The position numbers and the translations under genes were made by a program. Below, in pieces: positions 26,725 through 35,346 of a stretch of DNA of 64,000 bases. Source of the DNA: Variovorax sp. Root411 (GTDB taxonomy: Bacteria; Pseudomonadota; Gammaproteobacteria; Burkholderiales; Burkholderiaceae_C); the NCBI RefSeq assembly GCF_001425205.1, contig NZ_LMDW01000001.1:1241928-1305927 (forward strand). The letters are read 5' to 3'. Each line of letters opens with the position of its first letter. Positions within the stretch are counted from its first letter, which is position 1. Under the pieces are notes generated by a model, which searched no databases, was not told the origin of the DNA, and worked only from the letters and a program-made list of their open reading frames with translations.

Positions 26725-27438
26725 TCAGTGCACGGCCATGCCGACCCAGCGCTCCAGCGTCTGGGGATCGTGGAGCAACGCCGAGGCGCTGCCGCTGTGG
26801 ACGACGGCACCGTGGTCCAGGATCAGTGCGCGCTCCGCATAGCCGAGCGCCTCGTCGACCTGTTGCTCGACGATGACGACAGAAATACCGGTCTGCTCGC
26901 TCAGGTTGTGGAAGGCGTGCAGCAGCTCCAACCGGATCAGGGGCGCGAGGCCTTCAAGCGGTTCATCCAGCAGCAGCAGCAAGGGCTGGCCGAGCAGCGC
27001 CCGGGCGACGGAGAGCATTTGCTGCTCGCCGCCCGAGAGCTGGGCTCCGCCATTTCGGCGGCGCTCGGCGAGCCGCGGAAACAGCGTGTAGGCCTCGTCC
27101 AGCGCGCTGCGCGAACGCCGCTTGAGCCCGGCCAGCAGGTTCTCCTCGACGGTCAGCGATGGAAAAATGTCGCGGGTCTGAGGCACGTAGCCTAGGCCGA
27201 GGTCTGCACGCTGATGGGGTGCGAGCGCGGAGATGTCCTGGCCCCTGAACCTCACACGGCCGCTGCGCAGCGGCACCAATCCCATGATGGCCCGCAGCGC
27301 GGTGGTCTTGCCGACGCCATTGCGTCCGACCATGGCCAGTCGCTCCCGGGCCGTCATCTCGAATGAAAGGCCGTTGAGCACGGTCGTGGGGCCGTAGCCC
27401 GCCACCACGTCCTCGAGCTTGAGAATCGGTTCGGGCAT
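26725..27438 (-). CDS. Branched-chain-type ABC importer ATPase (LivF-like), O-demethylation operon
   Basis: 237 aa from ATG 27438 (MPEPILKLEDV). Walker A GRNGVGKTTALRAIMG, signature LSGGEQQMLSVARALLG and Walker B LLLLDEPLEGLAP are present. The ATG follows the livG stop by one base. It belongs to a complete five-gene importer on the same transcript as vanB, vanA and fdhA. An in-frame extension to 27546 runs through livG and is not used. Confidence 0.9.
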   Translation of the reverse strand: MPEPILKLEDVVAGYGPTTVLNGLSFEMTARERLAMVGRNGVGKTTALRAIMGLVPLRSGRVRFRGQDISALAPHQRADLGLGYVPQTRDIFPSLTVEENLLAGLKRRSRSALDEAYTLFPRLAERRRNGGAQLSGGEQQMLSVARALLGQPLLLLLDEPLEGLAPLIRLELLHAFHNLSEQTGISVVIVEQQVDEALGYAERALILDHGAVVHSGSASALLHDPQTLERWVGMAVH

Positions 27439-27439
27439 C

Positions 27440-28180
27440 TCAGTTTCCCAGGTAGGCGGCGCGCACCTTGGGGTCGCGGCGAATGTCGTCGGGAGAGCCG
27501 TCGGCAAGCACGGCCCCTTCAGCCAGCACCACGATCCGGTTGGCAAAGCGGAACACGAGGTCCATGTCGTGCTCGATGATCAGCACGGCCAGATCGCTGG
27601 GCAGCGAATCCAGTGCGGCCAGCAGACGCTCGCCATCGCCTTTCGGCACGCCGGCCATGGGTTCATCCAGCAGGACGACCATGGGTCGCAGTGCCAGCGC
27701 CAGTGCCATCTCGATCAAGCGCTGCTCGCCATAGGCGAGGTCTTCCGTTGCCGCGGCCGCATGGGCGACCAGGCCAAAGCGGTTCAGGATGCCCTGGGCT
27801 TCCGCCTGCAGGGCAGGGTATGCATCGATGCTGCGCCACATGCGGCCGGTCATTCCTTCGCGCTCCAAAAGCGCGAGTTCGATCTGTCGCTGGACTGCGA
27901 AATGCGGTGCCAGCGTGGTGATCTGGAAGGTGCGGGCCAGACCGGCGCGCACGCGCCTGGCCTGGCTCAGGCGGGTGACGTTCTCTCCGCGAAGCCAAAT
28001 CTCGCCGGTGTCGGAGGCCAGTACGCCACTGATCTGGTTGACGAGCGTGGTCTTGCCAGCCCCATTGGGGCCGATCAGTGCCAGCCGGTCGCCGGCTTGC
28101 AGCGCGAACGACACCTCGCGCGTGACGTGAAGCCCGCCGAAGCGCTTGTCCAGCGATTTGAGTTCGAGCAATGCGCTCAT
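27440..28180 (-). CDS. Branched-chain-type ABC importer ATPase (LivG-like), O-demethylation operon
   Basis: 246 aa from ATG 28180 (MSALLELKSLDKRFGG), which overlaps the livM stop in ATGA. Walker A GPNGAGKTTLVNQ and Walker B MVVLLDEPMAGV are intact; the signature region reads LAYGEQRLIEMALAL. Partner of the LivF-like ATPase directly downstream. The longer frame to 28498 is within livM and has no ribosome site. Confidence 0.9.
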   Translation of the reverse strand: MSALLELKSLDKRFGGLHVTREVSFALQAGDRLALIGPNGAGKTTLVNQISGVLASDTGEIWLRGENVTRLSQARRVRAGLARTFQITTLAPHFAVQRQIELALLEREGMTGRMWRSIDAYPALQAEAQGILNRFGLVAHAAAATEDLAYGEQRLIEMALALALRPMVVLLDEPMAGVPKGDGERLLAALDSLPSDLAVLIIEHDMDLVFRFANRIVVLAEGAVLADGSPDDIRRDPKVRAAYLGN

Positions 28181-29184
28181 CGCACGCCTCCTGCACGGCG
28201 ACGCAACCAGGCCCAGGCCTTGGCCGGCGACACGAGGACCACCAGCATGAGCAAGGCGCCCACCACGAACAACCAGTGGTAGGGATTGATGGAGGCCGCC
28301 GTGTGATGCAGCACCGTGAACACGGTGGCGCCGACCAGGGCTCCGGTGAGTCGCCCGGCGCCACCGAGGATGAGCATGACCAGCGCTTCCGCGGACAGCG
28401 CGAACGACAGGCTGTCCATCCCGACCACGGCGTTGGTCTGTGCCGACAGGGCGCCGGCGGCGCCTGCCATCGCACCGGCCACGGTGTAGAGCACCCACAG
28501 CCGCGCGAACACCGGCGTGCCCAGTGCCGCCATGCGGGCGCGGTTCTCGTGGATGCCGCGCACGGCCAGGCCGAAGGGTGAGTCGACGATCCGCCGCGCA
28601 ACGTAGAAAAGCACGACCAGCACAACCAGCGCATACAGCGCAGCGACCCGGCCTTCGAGGTCGAATTCGAAGCGACCCAGGACCGGTCCCATCACGAACC
28701 CCGACAAGCCATCGTCACCACCGGTCCAGCGGCGTGCCTTCTGCGCCAGACTCAGCAGGATCTGCGAGATCGCGATGGTCAGCATCAGGAAGGTGAAGCC
28801 TTGAAAGCGCAGCAGGAACGCACCCGACAGCACGGCCAGGCCGGCGCCGGCGGCAATACCGACCACCAGGCCGACCAAGGGGTCAGGGTGGACCTGCAGC
28901 GCGAAGATGCCCGCTGCATAGGCGCCCATGCCGAACAAGGCAGCGTGGCCCAGTGTCGCCAGGCCCGCGATGCCCACGACCAGATCCAGCGAAAGCACGA
29001 AGAGCGCGGTGATAAAGATCCGCGTCATCAGGCCCAGTTGGTCCGGCATCAGGGCGCAGGCGACGATGCCGACCAACAGCACGCCGGCAGGCGCACGCCA
29101 GGCCGGCGCACAGCGCGGTGCCGCTGCCGCCGCCTGAGCCGGTGCCGCAGCGAGCGCCGAAGGGGTTGTTGCCATGGTGTTCAT
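28177..29184 (-). CDS. Branched-chain-type ABC importer permease (LivM-like), O-demethylation operon
   Basis: 335 aa inner-membrane permease from ATG 29184 (MNTMATTPSAL), overlapping the livH stop. After an Ala-rich start come multiple hydrophobic spans and the LivM hallmark SLDLVVGIAGLATLGHAALFGMGAYAAGI near residues 65-95. The coupling loop contains GLAVRGIHENRARMAALG. It pairs with the LivH-like permease to admit the substrate of the O-demethylase, presumably a methoxylated aromatic acid. Confidence 0.88.
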   Translation of the reverse strand: MNTMATTPSALAAAPAQAAAAAPRCAPAWRAPAGVLLVGIVACALMPDQLGLMTRIFITALFVLSLDLVVGIAGLATLGHAALFGMGAYAAGIFALQVHPDPLVGLVVGIAAGAGLAVLSGAFLLRFQGFTFLMLTIAISQILLSLAQKARRWTGGDDGLSGFVMGPVLGRFEFDLEGRVAALYALVVLVVLFYVARRIVDSPFGLAVRGIHENRARMAALGTPVFARLWVLYTVAGAMAGAAGALSAQTNAVVGMDSLSFALSAEALVMLILGGAGRLTGALVGATVFTVLHHTAASINPYHWLFVVGALLMLVVLVSPAKAWAWLRRRAGGVR

Positions 29185-30038
29185 CGTTTCAGCAGACCGT
29201 TGGGGCGCCAGGCCAGGAGGAGAGCCATGGCGACAAAGAAAAATAGGCTTCCCCACTCCGAGGCGAGGTACTTGCTGGCGGTCTCTATGACGCCCAGCAG
29301 GACGGCCGCCAACAGCGACCCGGTGATGGAGCCCATGCCACCCACGGAGACGACCACCAGTACCAGCACGAGGTACTTGAGCGCGTAGTAAGGCTCCAGC
29401 GGCATCAGCTCGGCGCCGAGGATGCCGCCAAGGCCGGCCAGCGCAGCACCGGCAGCGAAGCTCGCGCATTGCACCGTGCGGATCGGGATTCCGAGCGACG
29501 ATGCGGTGCCGCTGTGGTCGACCGCCGCCCGCAGCCAGATGCCGAAGCGGGTGCGCGTGACCGTCCAGGCGGCCAGCGCCGCCACTGCACAGCCGGCACC
29601 GATCACCAGCAGGCGTTGCGCGGGCAGGGTGCGAAAGCCCAGGTCGACCGAGCCCGCGAGAAGCGGCGGCAGCGGAATCATCTGCACCTGCGGACCGACC
29701 AGTACATTGGTGGTGGCGATCAGCACGAAGCTCAGGCCGATCGTGAACAGCACCTGCTCGAGCTCCTTTCGGCGGTACAGGTGGCGCAGCACCAGTGCCT
29801 CGAGCACGCCGCCCAGCAGGGCCGTCGCCAGGACGGCGGCGGGCACTGCCAGCCAGAAGCTCCATTGAGCCTCACGTGTCAGGAGGGCCGCGCAGTAGCC
29901 CCCGACCATGGCGAAGGCGCCGTGACTCAGGTTCACGAAACGCATCAGGCCCAGCGTCACCGACAGGCCGACCGCGATGACGAACAGCACCATGCCGTAG
30001 GCCAGCCCGTCGATGAGGATGTTGAGGAAGGTGTTCAC
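29181..30038 (-). CDS. Branched-chain-type ABC importer permease (LivH-like), O-demethylation operon
   Basis: 285 aa with about eight hydrophobic spans. The LivH signature is at the N-terminus: LIDGLAYGMVLFVIAVGLSVTLGLMRFVNLSHGAFAM. It starts at ATG 30038, 36 bp after the receptor gene, and overlaps livM. It forms the channel with the LivM-like protein. Confidence 0.88.
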   Translation of the reverse strand: MNTFLNILIDGLAYGMVLFVIAVGLSVTLGLMRFVNLSHGAFAMVGGYCAALLTREAQWSFWLAVPAAVLATALLGGVLEALVLRHLYRRKELEQVLFTIGLSFVLIATTNVLVGPQVQMIPLPPLLAGSVDLGFRTLPAQRLLVIGAGCAVAALAAWTVTRTRFGIWLRAAVDHSGTASSLGIPIRTVQCASFAAGAALAGLGGILGAELMPLEPYYALKYLVLVLVVVSVGGMGSITGSLLAAVLLGVIETASKYLASEWGSLFFFVAMALLLAWRPNGLLKR

Positions 30039-30074
30039 GGAGGGAGTTTCAGAAGAGACGCGTCGCGCGCGAAC

Positions 30075-31253
30075 TCACTTCTCCAATCCGAAGTCGGCCT
30101 GGGGTCCGAAGCTCTGCAGCTCCTTGTTGACCCACTGGTCGCCTGCCTTCTCGACCTTGCGCAGGTAGACGTTCTGCGTGATGTGCCGCGTCTTGGGGTC
30201 GATGCTCACCGGCCCGCGCGGGCTTTCCCATTTGAGCGAGCGGGCTGCGGCCAATGCCTTCGGGCCGTCCTTCTTGCCGCCCGTGGCCTCGATCATCTTC
30301 TGGATCACGTACATGCCATCCCAGGCCCCGACCGATGCGTAGTTGGCAACCGCGTTGGAATCCTGCTTCTTGAGCGCGGCGACGAACTTCTTGTTTTCAG
30401 GCGAGTCGTGTGTGCCCGAGTAGTGGAAGACCGTCGTCAGGCCCAGCGCGGCATCGCCGAACTTCTGCAGGTCGTACTCGTCGGTCTCGGCCGAGCCGAA
30501 GAACTGCACGCCGGCCTTGGCCAGGCCGTTTTCGTTGTAGGCCTTGACGAACCCAAGGTTCGGCGGGCCGCCCGGCAGGAAGGTGTAGACGGCCTGTGCG
30601 CCGCTGGCCTTGATGCGCTGAACAAAGGGCCCGAAGTCCGTGGTGGCGATCGGCATGCGGATGCTCTCGACCACGGTGCCGCCTTGCTTGGTGAATTCGC
30701 TCTTGAAGGCCGTCTCGGCGTCGATGCCGGGCCCGTAGTCGGTGACGGCCGTCACGACCTTCTTCATGTTCTGCTTGGCCGCCCACTGCGCAGCCGGCAC
30801 GGTGACTTGCCACAACGTGTAGCTGGTGCGGATGAAGTACTCCGACTTCTCGGTGATGGCCGAGGTCGCGGCGTTGAAGATGACCGTCGGCGTGCGGGAC
30901 TGCTGGATCAACGGTGCCACGGCCATCGCATTGGGCGTGAACACGAAGCCACCGAGGTAGTCCACCTTGTCCTTGACCAGCAGCTCCTGAACCAGGGTCT
31001 TGGTCAGCGCGGGGTTGGGACCGCCCGTGTCGCGATAGATGAACTCGACGTTCTGGCCGGCAAGCTTGCCGCCCTGGCTTGCGACATAGCCTTCCGCCGC
31101 TGCCTTGAAAAGCGAGCCGTAGTGCGCGAACGGTCCGGAGAAGGGACCGATGATGCCAACCTTCACGGCTTGTGCCATGGCCTGGGGGGAGGCGAGCGAC
31201 AGCGCAGTCGAAGCGAAGAGCGCACACGCAATGGCGCGACGGTGGAATTTCAT
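30075..31253 (-). CDS. Periplasmic substrate-binding protein (LivK-like), O-demethylation operon
   Basis: 392 aa receptor from ATG 31253 (MKFHRRAIACALFAS), with a Sec signal peptide ending SLASPQAMAQA and a mature start VKVGIIGPFSGPFAHYG. It is the first gene of the operon livK-livH-livM-livG-livF-vanB-vanA-fdhA. The longer in-frame start at 31532 would remove the signal peptide from the N-terminus and cross the regulator promoter, so it is rejected. The likely ligand is a methoxy- or hydroxy-substituted aromatic acid, inferred from the enzymes on the same transcript. Confidence 0.88.
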   Translation of the reverse strand: MKFHRRAIACALFASTALSLASPQAMAQAVKVGIIGPFSGPFAHYGSLFKAAAEGYVASQGGKLAGQNVEFIYRDTGGPNPALTKTLVQELLVKDKVDYLGGFVFTPNAMAVAPLIQQSRTPTVIFNAATSAITEKSEYFIRTSYTLWQVTVPAAQWAAKQNMKKVVTAVTDYGPGIDAETAFKSEFTKQGGTVVESIRMPIATTDFGPFVQRIKASGAQAVYTFLPGGPPNLGFVKAYNENGLAKAGVQFFGSAETDEYDLQKFGDAALGLTTVFHYSGTHDSPENKKFVAALKKQDSNAVANYASVGAWDGMYVIQKMIEATGGKKDGPKALAAARSLKWESPRGPVSIDPKTRHITQNVYLRKVEKAGDQWVNKELQSFGPQADFGLEK

Positions 31254-31322
31254 CGTGGGTCTCCAGTAGTGATTCGTGCCCGAAATGCCGCCACGCTGGA
31301 CTGCTTCGGCCTGATTATTTTG

Positions 31323-31352
31323 GTTGATATGCCAACTAGTTGCAATATCAAC
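31323..31352. promoter_or_regulatory. Tandem GTTG-N6-CAAC operators in a near-perfect 30-bp palindrome
   Basis: GTTGATATGCCAAC (31323-31336) and GTTGCAATATCAAC (31339-31352) are two GTTG-N6-CAAC sites separated by TA. Together they form a 30-bp palindrome whose arms GTTGATAT/ATATCAAC and centre CAACTAGTTG are perfect. The site lies between the divergent livK-like and LuxR-type genes. The MarR protein at 22751 or the LuxR-type protein itself could bind it. Confidence 0.65.
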
Positions 31353-31435
31353 TGCTTGGTGTTTACCCGGAGCAGCGCTTCGCTCCGGGCATTCACGCTG
31401 TTGATTCGTCAACGGCTTGCCTATATTTCGGCGTG

Positions 31436-32242
31436 ATGGCTTCAACCTGGTTGCTCGAAAATCCGCCGGCAGGGCACATGCTCGATGCCTGTGCGGTTGC
31501 GCGTTTGCTGGATGCCGGCGACGGGCGTGCACCGGCGCTCGAGATGCTCGACTTCGTGAACCACGTCCTGCCTGTCGAGTACATCTCGCTCGTCGAATAT
31601 GTGGATGGCGTTCCTTCCCAAGTGGAAGGTCATTCGACGGGGCGCCACGAAAACATCACGGCAGAGTGCTTCTCGCTCTATAAGAGCCGATTCCGACAGG
31701 CTGACGAGCTCACGCGCCTGGCGATGCGCATGGTCGGGGAGACCTCGATGCACGCTCCCGTGACAGCGCTGCTGTACGACGTGACGGACATTCCCGATCA
31801 GGGCTGGCGCGACCAGATCTTCGTGGGGCGGAAACTCACGGGCCGCTTGAGCTTTCTCTATGCGCCGCTGCCGCGAACGCTGTTTGCGATCAACCTCTAT
31901 CGCGACCAGCACGACGGCAGGTTCGAAGAGGCCGATGTGCAACGGCTCCTGGGGCTGGCGCCGATCCTCAAGAGGGCGCACCGCAATGCGCTCTTTGCCC
32001 ATCTGGCATCCCCCGATGCGCGGCTGCGCGGACTCGAGATTGAGCGTGCGCTTCAGCGGACAGCGCCGCTGCTCTCGCCTCGTGAACGCGCGGTGTGCGC
32101 GCGGATCGCTTGCGGGATTGGCGCCGATGGCATCGCGGCCGATCTGTGCATCGCGGCGTCTACCGTCGCGACGCTGCGCAAACGCGCCTATGCCAAGCTG
32201 GCGATCCACGGGCGGCAGCAGCTCTTGCGCTTCATTCACTAG
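31436..32242 (+). CDS. LuxR-type HTH transcriptional regulator
   Basis: 268 aa from ATG 31436 (MASTWLLENPPAG); an in-frame TTG at 31340 lies inside the palindrome and is unlikely. The C-terminal 65 residues form a LuxR/GerE helix-turn-helix (LSPRERAVCARIACGIGADGIAADLCIAASTVATLRKRAYAKLAI). The N-terminal 200 residues have no receiver or autoinducer motif I can recognise and may sense the aromatic substrate. It is divergent from the O-demethylation operon and precedes a second Rieske oxygenase by 80 bp, so it probably governs one or both. HTH call strong, ligand unknown. Confidence 0.85.
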   Translation: MASTWLLENPPAGHMLDACAVARLLDAGDGRAPALEMLDFVNHVLPVEYISLVEYVDGVPSQVEGHSTGRHENITAECFSLYKSRFRQADELTRLAMRMVGETSMHAPVTALLYDVTDIPDQGWRDQIFVGRKLTGRLSFLYAPLPRTLFAINLYRDQHDGRFEEADVQRLLGLAPILKRAHRNALFAHLASPDARLRGLEIERALQRTAPLLSPRERAVCARIACGIGADGIAADLCIAASTVATLRKRAYAKLAIHGRQQLLRFIH

Positions 32243-32322
32243 TCCCTAGACAGCGGGGCACGTTTGTACCCTTCTGCAGGGACAGACGGCATGACCCGCA
32301 TTTCCTACATTGCCTGGACTTT

Positions 32323-33372
32323 ATGCAGACAGGCATGTGGATACGAAACTGCTGGTACGTCATCGCGTGGGAACACGAAGTTCCTGCCGAGGGCATGTTC
32401 ACGCGGCGCGTGCTCGATGAGCCGATCCTCGTCTATCGGACCGGCGATGGCGGGCTGGTCGCGATGCAGGACCGCTGCTGCCATCGCCATGCGCCCTTGT
32501 CGCGTGGACGCCGCGAAGGCGACTGCGTGCGTTGCGGCTACCACGGGCTCAAGTTCGACGCGGCGGGCGTCTGTGTGGACGAGCCCGGCCTGGCAAGCAT
32601 CCCCGTCAAGACACGCGTGCCGACCTATCCCGTGGTTTCGCACAACAAGTGGATCTTCGTCTGGATGGGTGACCCGGCATTGGCCGATCCCGCCTTGCTG
32701 CCCGACAACTTCTCCTGTGACCATCCCGACTGGTCGTACAAGCCCGGCTACGTGCATTACGACACGCCCTATCTGCTGGTCTGCGACAACCTGCTGGACT
32801 TCTCGCACCTGAGCTATGTGCACGAGAGCACGCTGGGTGGGACGACGGTGATCGCGCAGGCAGTTCCCAGGATCGAGCAGATACCCCGTGGCATCAGGGT
32901 CATGCGGCACGTTTTGGATGTGGCGCCATCGCCATTCTGGAAAACCTTCCAGACTTTCGATCGCAATGTCGACCGCTACTTCGTCTACGACTTCGTGCTG
33001 CCGGGCACCTTGTTGATGCAATCGGGCGGTGCGCCCGTGGGCCAGCTGGAGGGCGACTTGCGCGGCGAGGTGCAGCTTCACAGCTGCCAGACGCTGACGC
33101 CGGAGACCGAGACCACCACGCACTACTTCTTTCAGCAATCGCATCGCAGCAGCATCGATGACCCTGCCGTGACGGACGCGATCTACCGCGGACTGGTCAC
33201 CGCCTTCGAAGAAGACCGCGGGACGATCACAGCCCAGCATCTCAACATCGACCCCGATGTTCCGATGCTATTGCTCGGGATGGACCAGGCCCTGATCTGT
33301 TATCGCCGGTTGCTGCAACAAGAGTTCGAGCGAGAGCGCAGCACGCTTTTGTCGACTCGCGAAACGGCCTGA
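32323..33372 (+). CDS. Second VanA-like Rieske oxygenase without its own reductase
   Basis: 349 aa from ATG 32323 (MQTGMWIRN); ATG 32335 is a close alternative. Rieske ligands C52/H54 (DRCCHRH) and C71/H74 (RCGYHG); the mononuclear iron motif CDNLLDFSHLSYVHEST gives His 162 and 167 with Asp 159. It is of the same short VanA-type class as the enzyme at 24610 but clearly different in sequence, so a distinct methoxy-aromatic or related substrate is likely. No reductase lies nearby on this strand, so the VanB-like protein at 25738 may supply electrons. The open frame reaching back to 32095 overlaps the LuxR gene and is not used. Confidence 0.87.
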   Translation: MQTGMWIRNCWYVIAWEHEVPAEGMFTRRVLDEPILVYRTGDGGLVAMQDRCCHRHAPLSRGRREGDCVRCGYHGLKFDAAGVCVDEPGLASIPVKTRVPTYPVVSHNKWIFVWMGDPALADPALLPDNFSCDHPDWSYKPGYVHYDTPYLLVCDNLLDFSHLSYVHESTLGGTTVIAQAVPRIEQIPRGIRVMRHVLDVAPSPFWKTFQTFDRNVDRYFVYDFVLPGTLLMQSGGAPVGQLEGDLRGEVQLHSCQTLTPETETTTHYFFQQSHRSSIDDPAVTDAIYRGLVTAFEEDRGTITAQHLNIDPDVPMLLLGMDQALICYRRLLQQEFERERSTLLSTRETA

Positions 33373-33406
33373 TTCGCCCCCGAGAACATACAAAAAGGAG
33401 ACCCCA

Positions 33407-34387
33407 ATGCGCCGCACCTTCCTGGCACTGAGCCTGACCACCGTCCTCGCGACTTTGCCGCTCGCAGGCTTCGCCCAAGGCACGTTCCCGAGCAAGCCCA
33501 TACGCATCGTCGTCACCGCGCAGGCCGGCGGTGCCAACGACTTCGTGGCGCGACTGATCGGCGAGCGTGTCGCCAAGTCCCTGGGCCAGGCTGTCGTGGT
33601 CGACAACAAGGCCGGTGCCAATGGCACCGTGGGGCTGGGCGAGGTGGCCCGTGCCGTGCCGGACGGCTACACGATTGCCGTCACGCTGGGCGACTCGCTG
33701 ATCAACAACGTCGCGCTCTACAAGAGCCTGCCCTACGATCCGAAGCGCGACTTCGTCTTTCTCACCCAAGTGGTGCGCAGTCCCGCCATCCTTTCCGCCA
33801 ATCTCGAGTTGGGTGTGAAGAACATGGACGACTTCAGGAAGCTGGCGGCAAAGCCTGGCCAGCAGCTGAGCTACGGCACATGGGGGCCCGGCGGCCTCGG
33901 CCACCTGGCAGGCGAAGCCCTCAATCGCAAGCTCGATGCGCACATGGTCCATGTGCCGCAGCGCGGGGAGGCGCCGGTGCTGGCTGACCTGCTGAGCAAC
34001 ACCGTGAGCGTCGGTCTCACCTCGGCTGGTCTCGCACGCCAGCACGTGCAGGCTGGCAAGATCGTGCCGCTGGCGATCATGGGGCGCGAGCGCTCTGCTG
34101 TTCTGCCGCAGGTGCCGACAATGCGTGAACTCGGTTTCGAAGATACCTTGTTCGAAGCAGCGGTCTGGATCGCCTTTGTCGCGCCTGCGAAAACGCCACC
34201 TTTGGTGGTCGAGCGATTGACCACCGCCCTGCGTGCTGCGGCCGCGATGCCGGACGTCCAGGCGAAGATGGCCGAGCGCGGCCTCGAGATGCTCAATACG
34301 ACGCCGGAGCAGTTCAATCAGAACTACAAGCGGGATTTCGAGGTGATCACAAAGCGGATGCAGGAGTTCGGTATCGAGGCGCAGTAG
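33407..34387 (+). CDS. Bug/TctC-family tripartite tricarboxylate transporter receptor
   Basis: 326 aa exported solute receptor. Signal peptide MRRTFLALSLTTVLATLPLAGFAQG; mature part begins FPSKPIRIVVTAQAGGANDFVARLIGE, the Bug hallmark with a Pro-Gly-like loop, and later NKAGANGTVGLGEVARAVPDGYT. It lies 34 bp after the second Rieske gene with AAAGGAG before its ATG, so it is likely co-transcribed. No TctA/TctB permease lies nearby; orphan Bug receptors are common in Burkholderiales and often recruit a shared permease. Confidence 0.88.
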   Translation: MRRTFLALSLTTVLATLPLAGFAQGTFPSKPIRIVVTAQAGGANDFVARLIGERVAKSLGQAVVVDNKAGANGTVGLGEVARAVPDGYTIAVTLGDSLINNVALYKSLPYDPKRDFVFLTQVVRSPAILSANLELGVKNMDDFRKLAAKPGQQLSYGTWGPGGLGHLAGEALNRKLDAHMVHVPQRGEAPVLADLLSNTVSVGLTSAGLARQHVQAGKIVPLAIMGRERSAVLPQVPTMRELGFEDTLFEAAVWIAFVAPAKTPPLVVERLTTALRAAAAMPDVQAKMAERGLEMLNTTPEQFNQNYKRDFEVITKRMQEFGIEAQ

Positions 34388-34675
34388 GTTCTCCGCGTTC
34401 CATTTCGGGACATCGGCGTGCGCGGCGTGCCGCGAAGGCGGTTTTAGGGCTACGCTGAAGTAGCCACCCGTCTACGACTCTGGGCGGGTTGCATTTTTCA
34501 TATTGCAAGCGGCGTGATGGTCAGTGTTTTTCTTGCGCGCGGTTGATCACCCCCTCGGATGACGCGCTTCCCTGCACTTGCTTCGTCTGAATGGATCGCT
34601 TCGATGATGTGCACGTTCTCGTGCAGGAGAAAAGAGCCTTGACTCTCATCGATCAGTTACAACAAGCTCGACAGC

Positions 34676-34924
34676 ATGAAGGTGATCCTTGCCGGCATCG
34701 CCTCCGCCATTGTGGGCGTCTACGTCGCAAGGGCAATCGGGTCGATCGCTGGCGTGCCGCTCCTGAACAGGTTCAACAGCCAGGTCAAGGGAGTCTTGAC
34801 GGGCATGGTTGTCACGGCGGTGCCACCGGTCGCGATCTATACCTTTGAGCGGAACAAGCAGAGCATGAACTTCTCGATCGCCAAGCTCAGGGCGGCGCTG
34901 CCGTTCGGATCAGTCGGCGGTTGA
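34676..34924 (+). CDS. Small hypothetical membrane-associated protein
   Basis: 82 aa, not recognised. The N-terminal half is hydrophobic with two candidate spans (MKVILAGIASAIVGVYVARAIGSIAG and GVLTGMVVTAVPPVAIYTF), followed by a basic tail. Third-position GC is high as in real genes here, but the ribosome site is weak and a competing frame (34591-34848) overlaps it. The 290 bp upstream hold no other candidate. Confidence 0.35.
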   Translation: MKVILAGIASAIVGVYVARAIGSIAGVPLLNRFNSQVKGVLTGMVVTAVPPVAIYTFERNKQSMNFSIAKLRAALPFGSVGG

Positions 34925-35346
34925 GAGCCTCTGTCAAGCTTCGCCCGCGTGCCTCTCGCCGACGCTCGCGCACCGACCATGGCAAGGCAAGACGCGACGA
35001 ACCGCCGAGAAACGGCGCAACCAGCCGTTCGCCGTGCCAGCACAATGCGACGAGAACGAGAAAGGCGACCTTGCTCGCATATTGCCTCGCGCCGTGCCGG
35101 CCACCGATAACAGGGTGTTTACGTGCCTGTGGTTATCGTAGGTTGGCTGACCGGGCAACGGGCAAGTGGCAGCGCCAGGCGATGACTCTGCGTCCGGAGT
35201 GAAGTCTATGGCGCGCCTTCGCCAGGCTGGCCCGGACTTTGGCCAACACGCCAGGAGCCGCAAAGTCGTGGCCGATGCGGCCCAACTTCTCACCGTCGCT
35301 CAGATCCCAATGCACGGAAAGATTGGTTCGGAACGCGTTCTGGGTC
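34925..35346. other. Intergenic stretch after the small hypothetical gene
   Basis: No supported gene or repeat. Short frames on both strands are composition-driven and without domains. The Bug receptor gene on the minus strand ends at 35347. Confidence 0.5.

Noticed and set aside
26725..29865. Long N-terminal extensions of the second LivF, LivG and LivM genes
   Set aside because: They run through the preceding genes and lack family similarity; the ATGA-overlap starts fit.
34591..34848. 85-aa plus-strand frame
   Set aside because: Overlaps the slightly better candidate at 34676 and is rich in Arg/His/Gly without domains.
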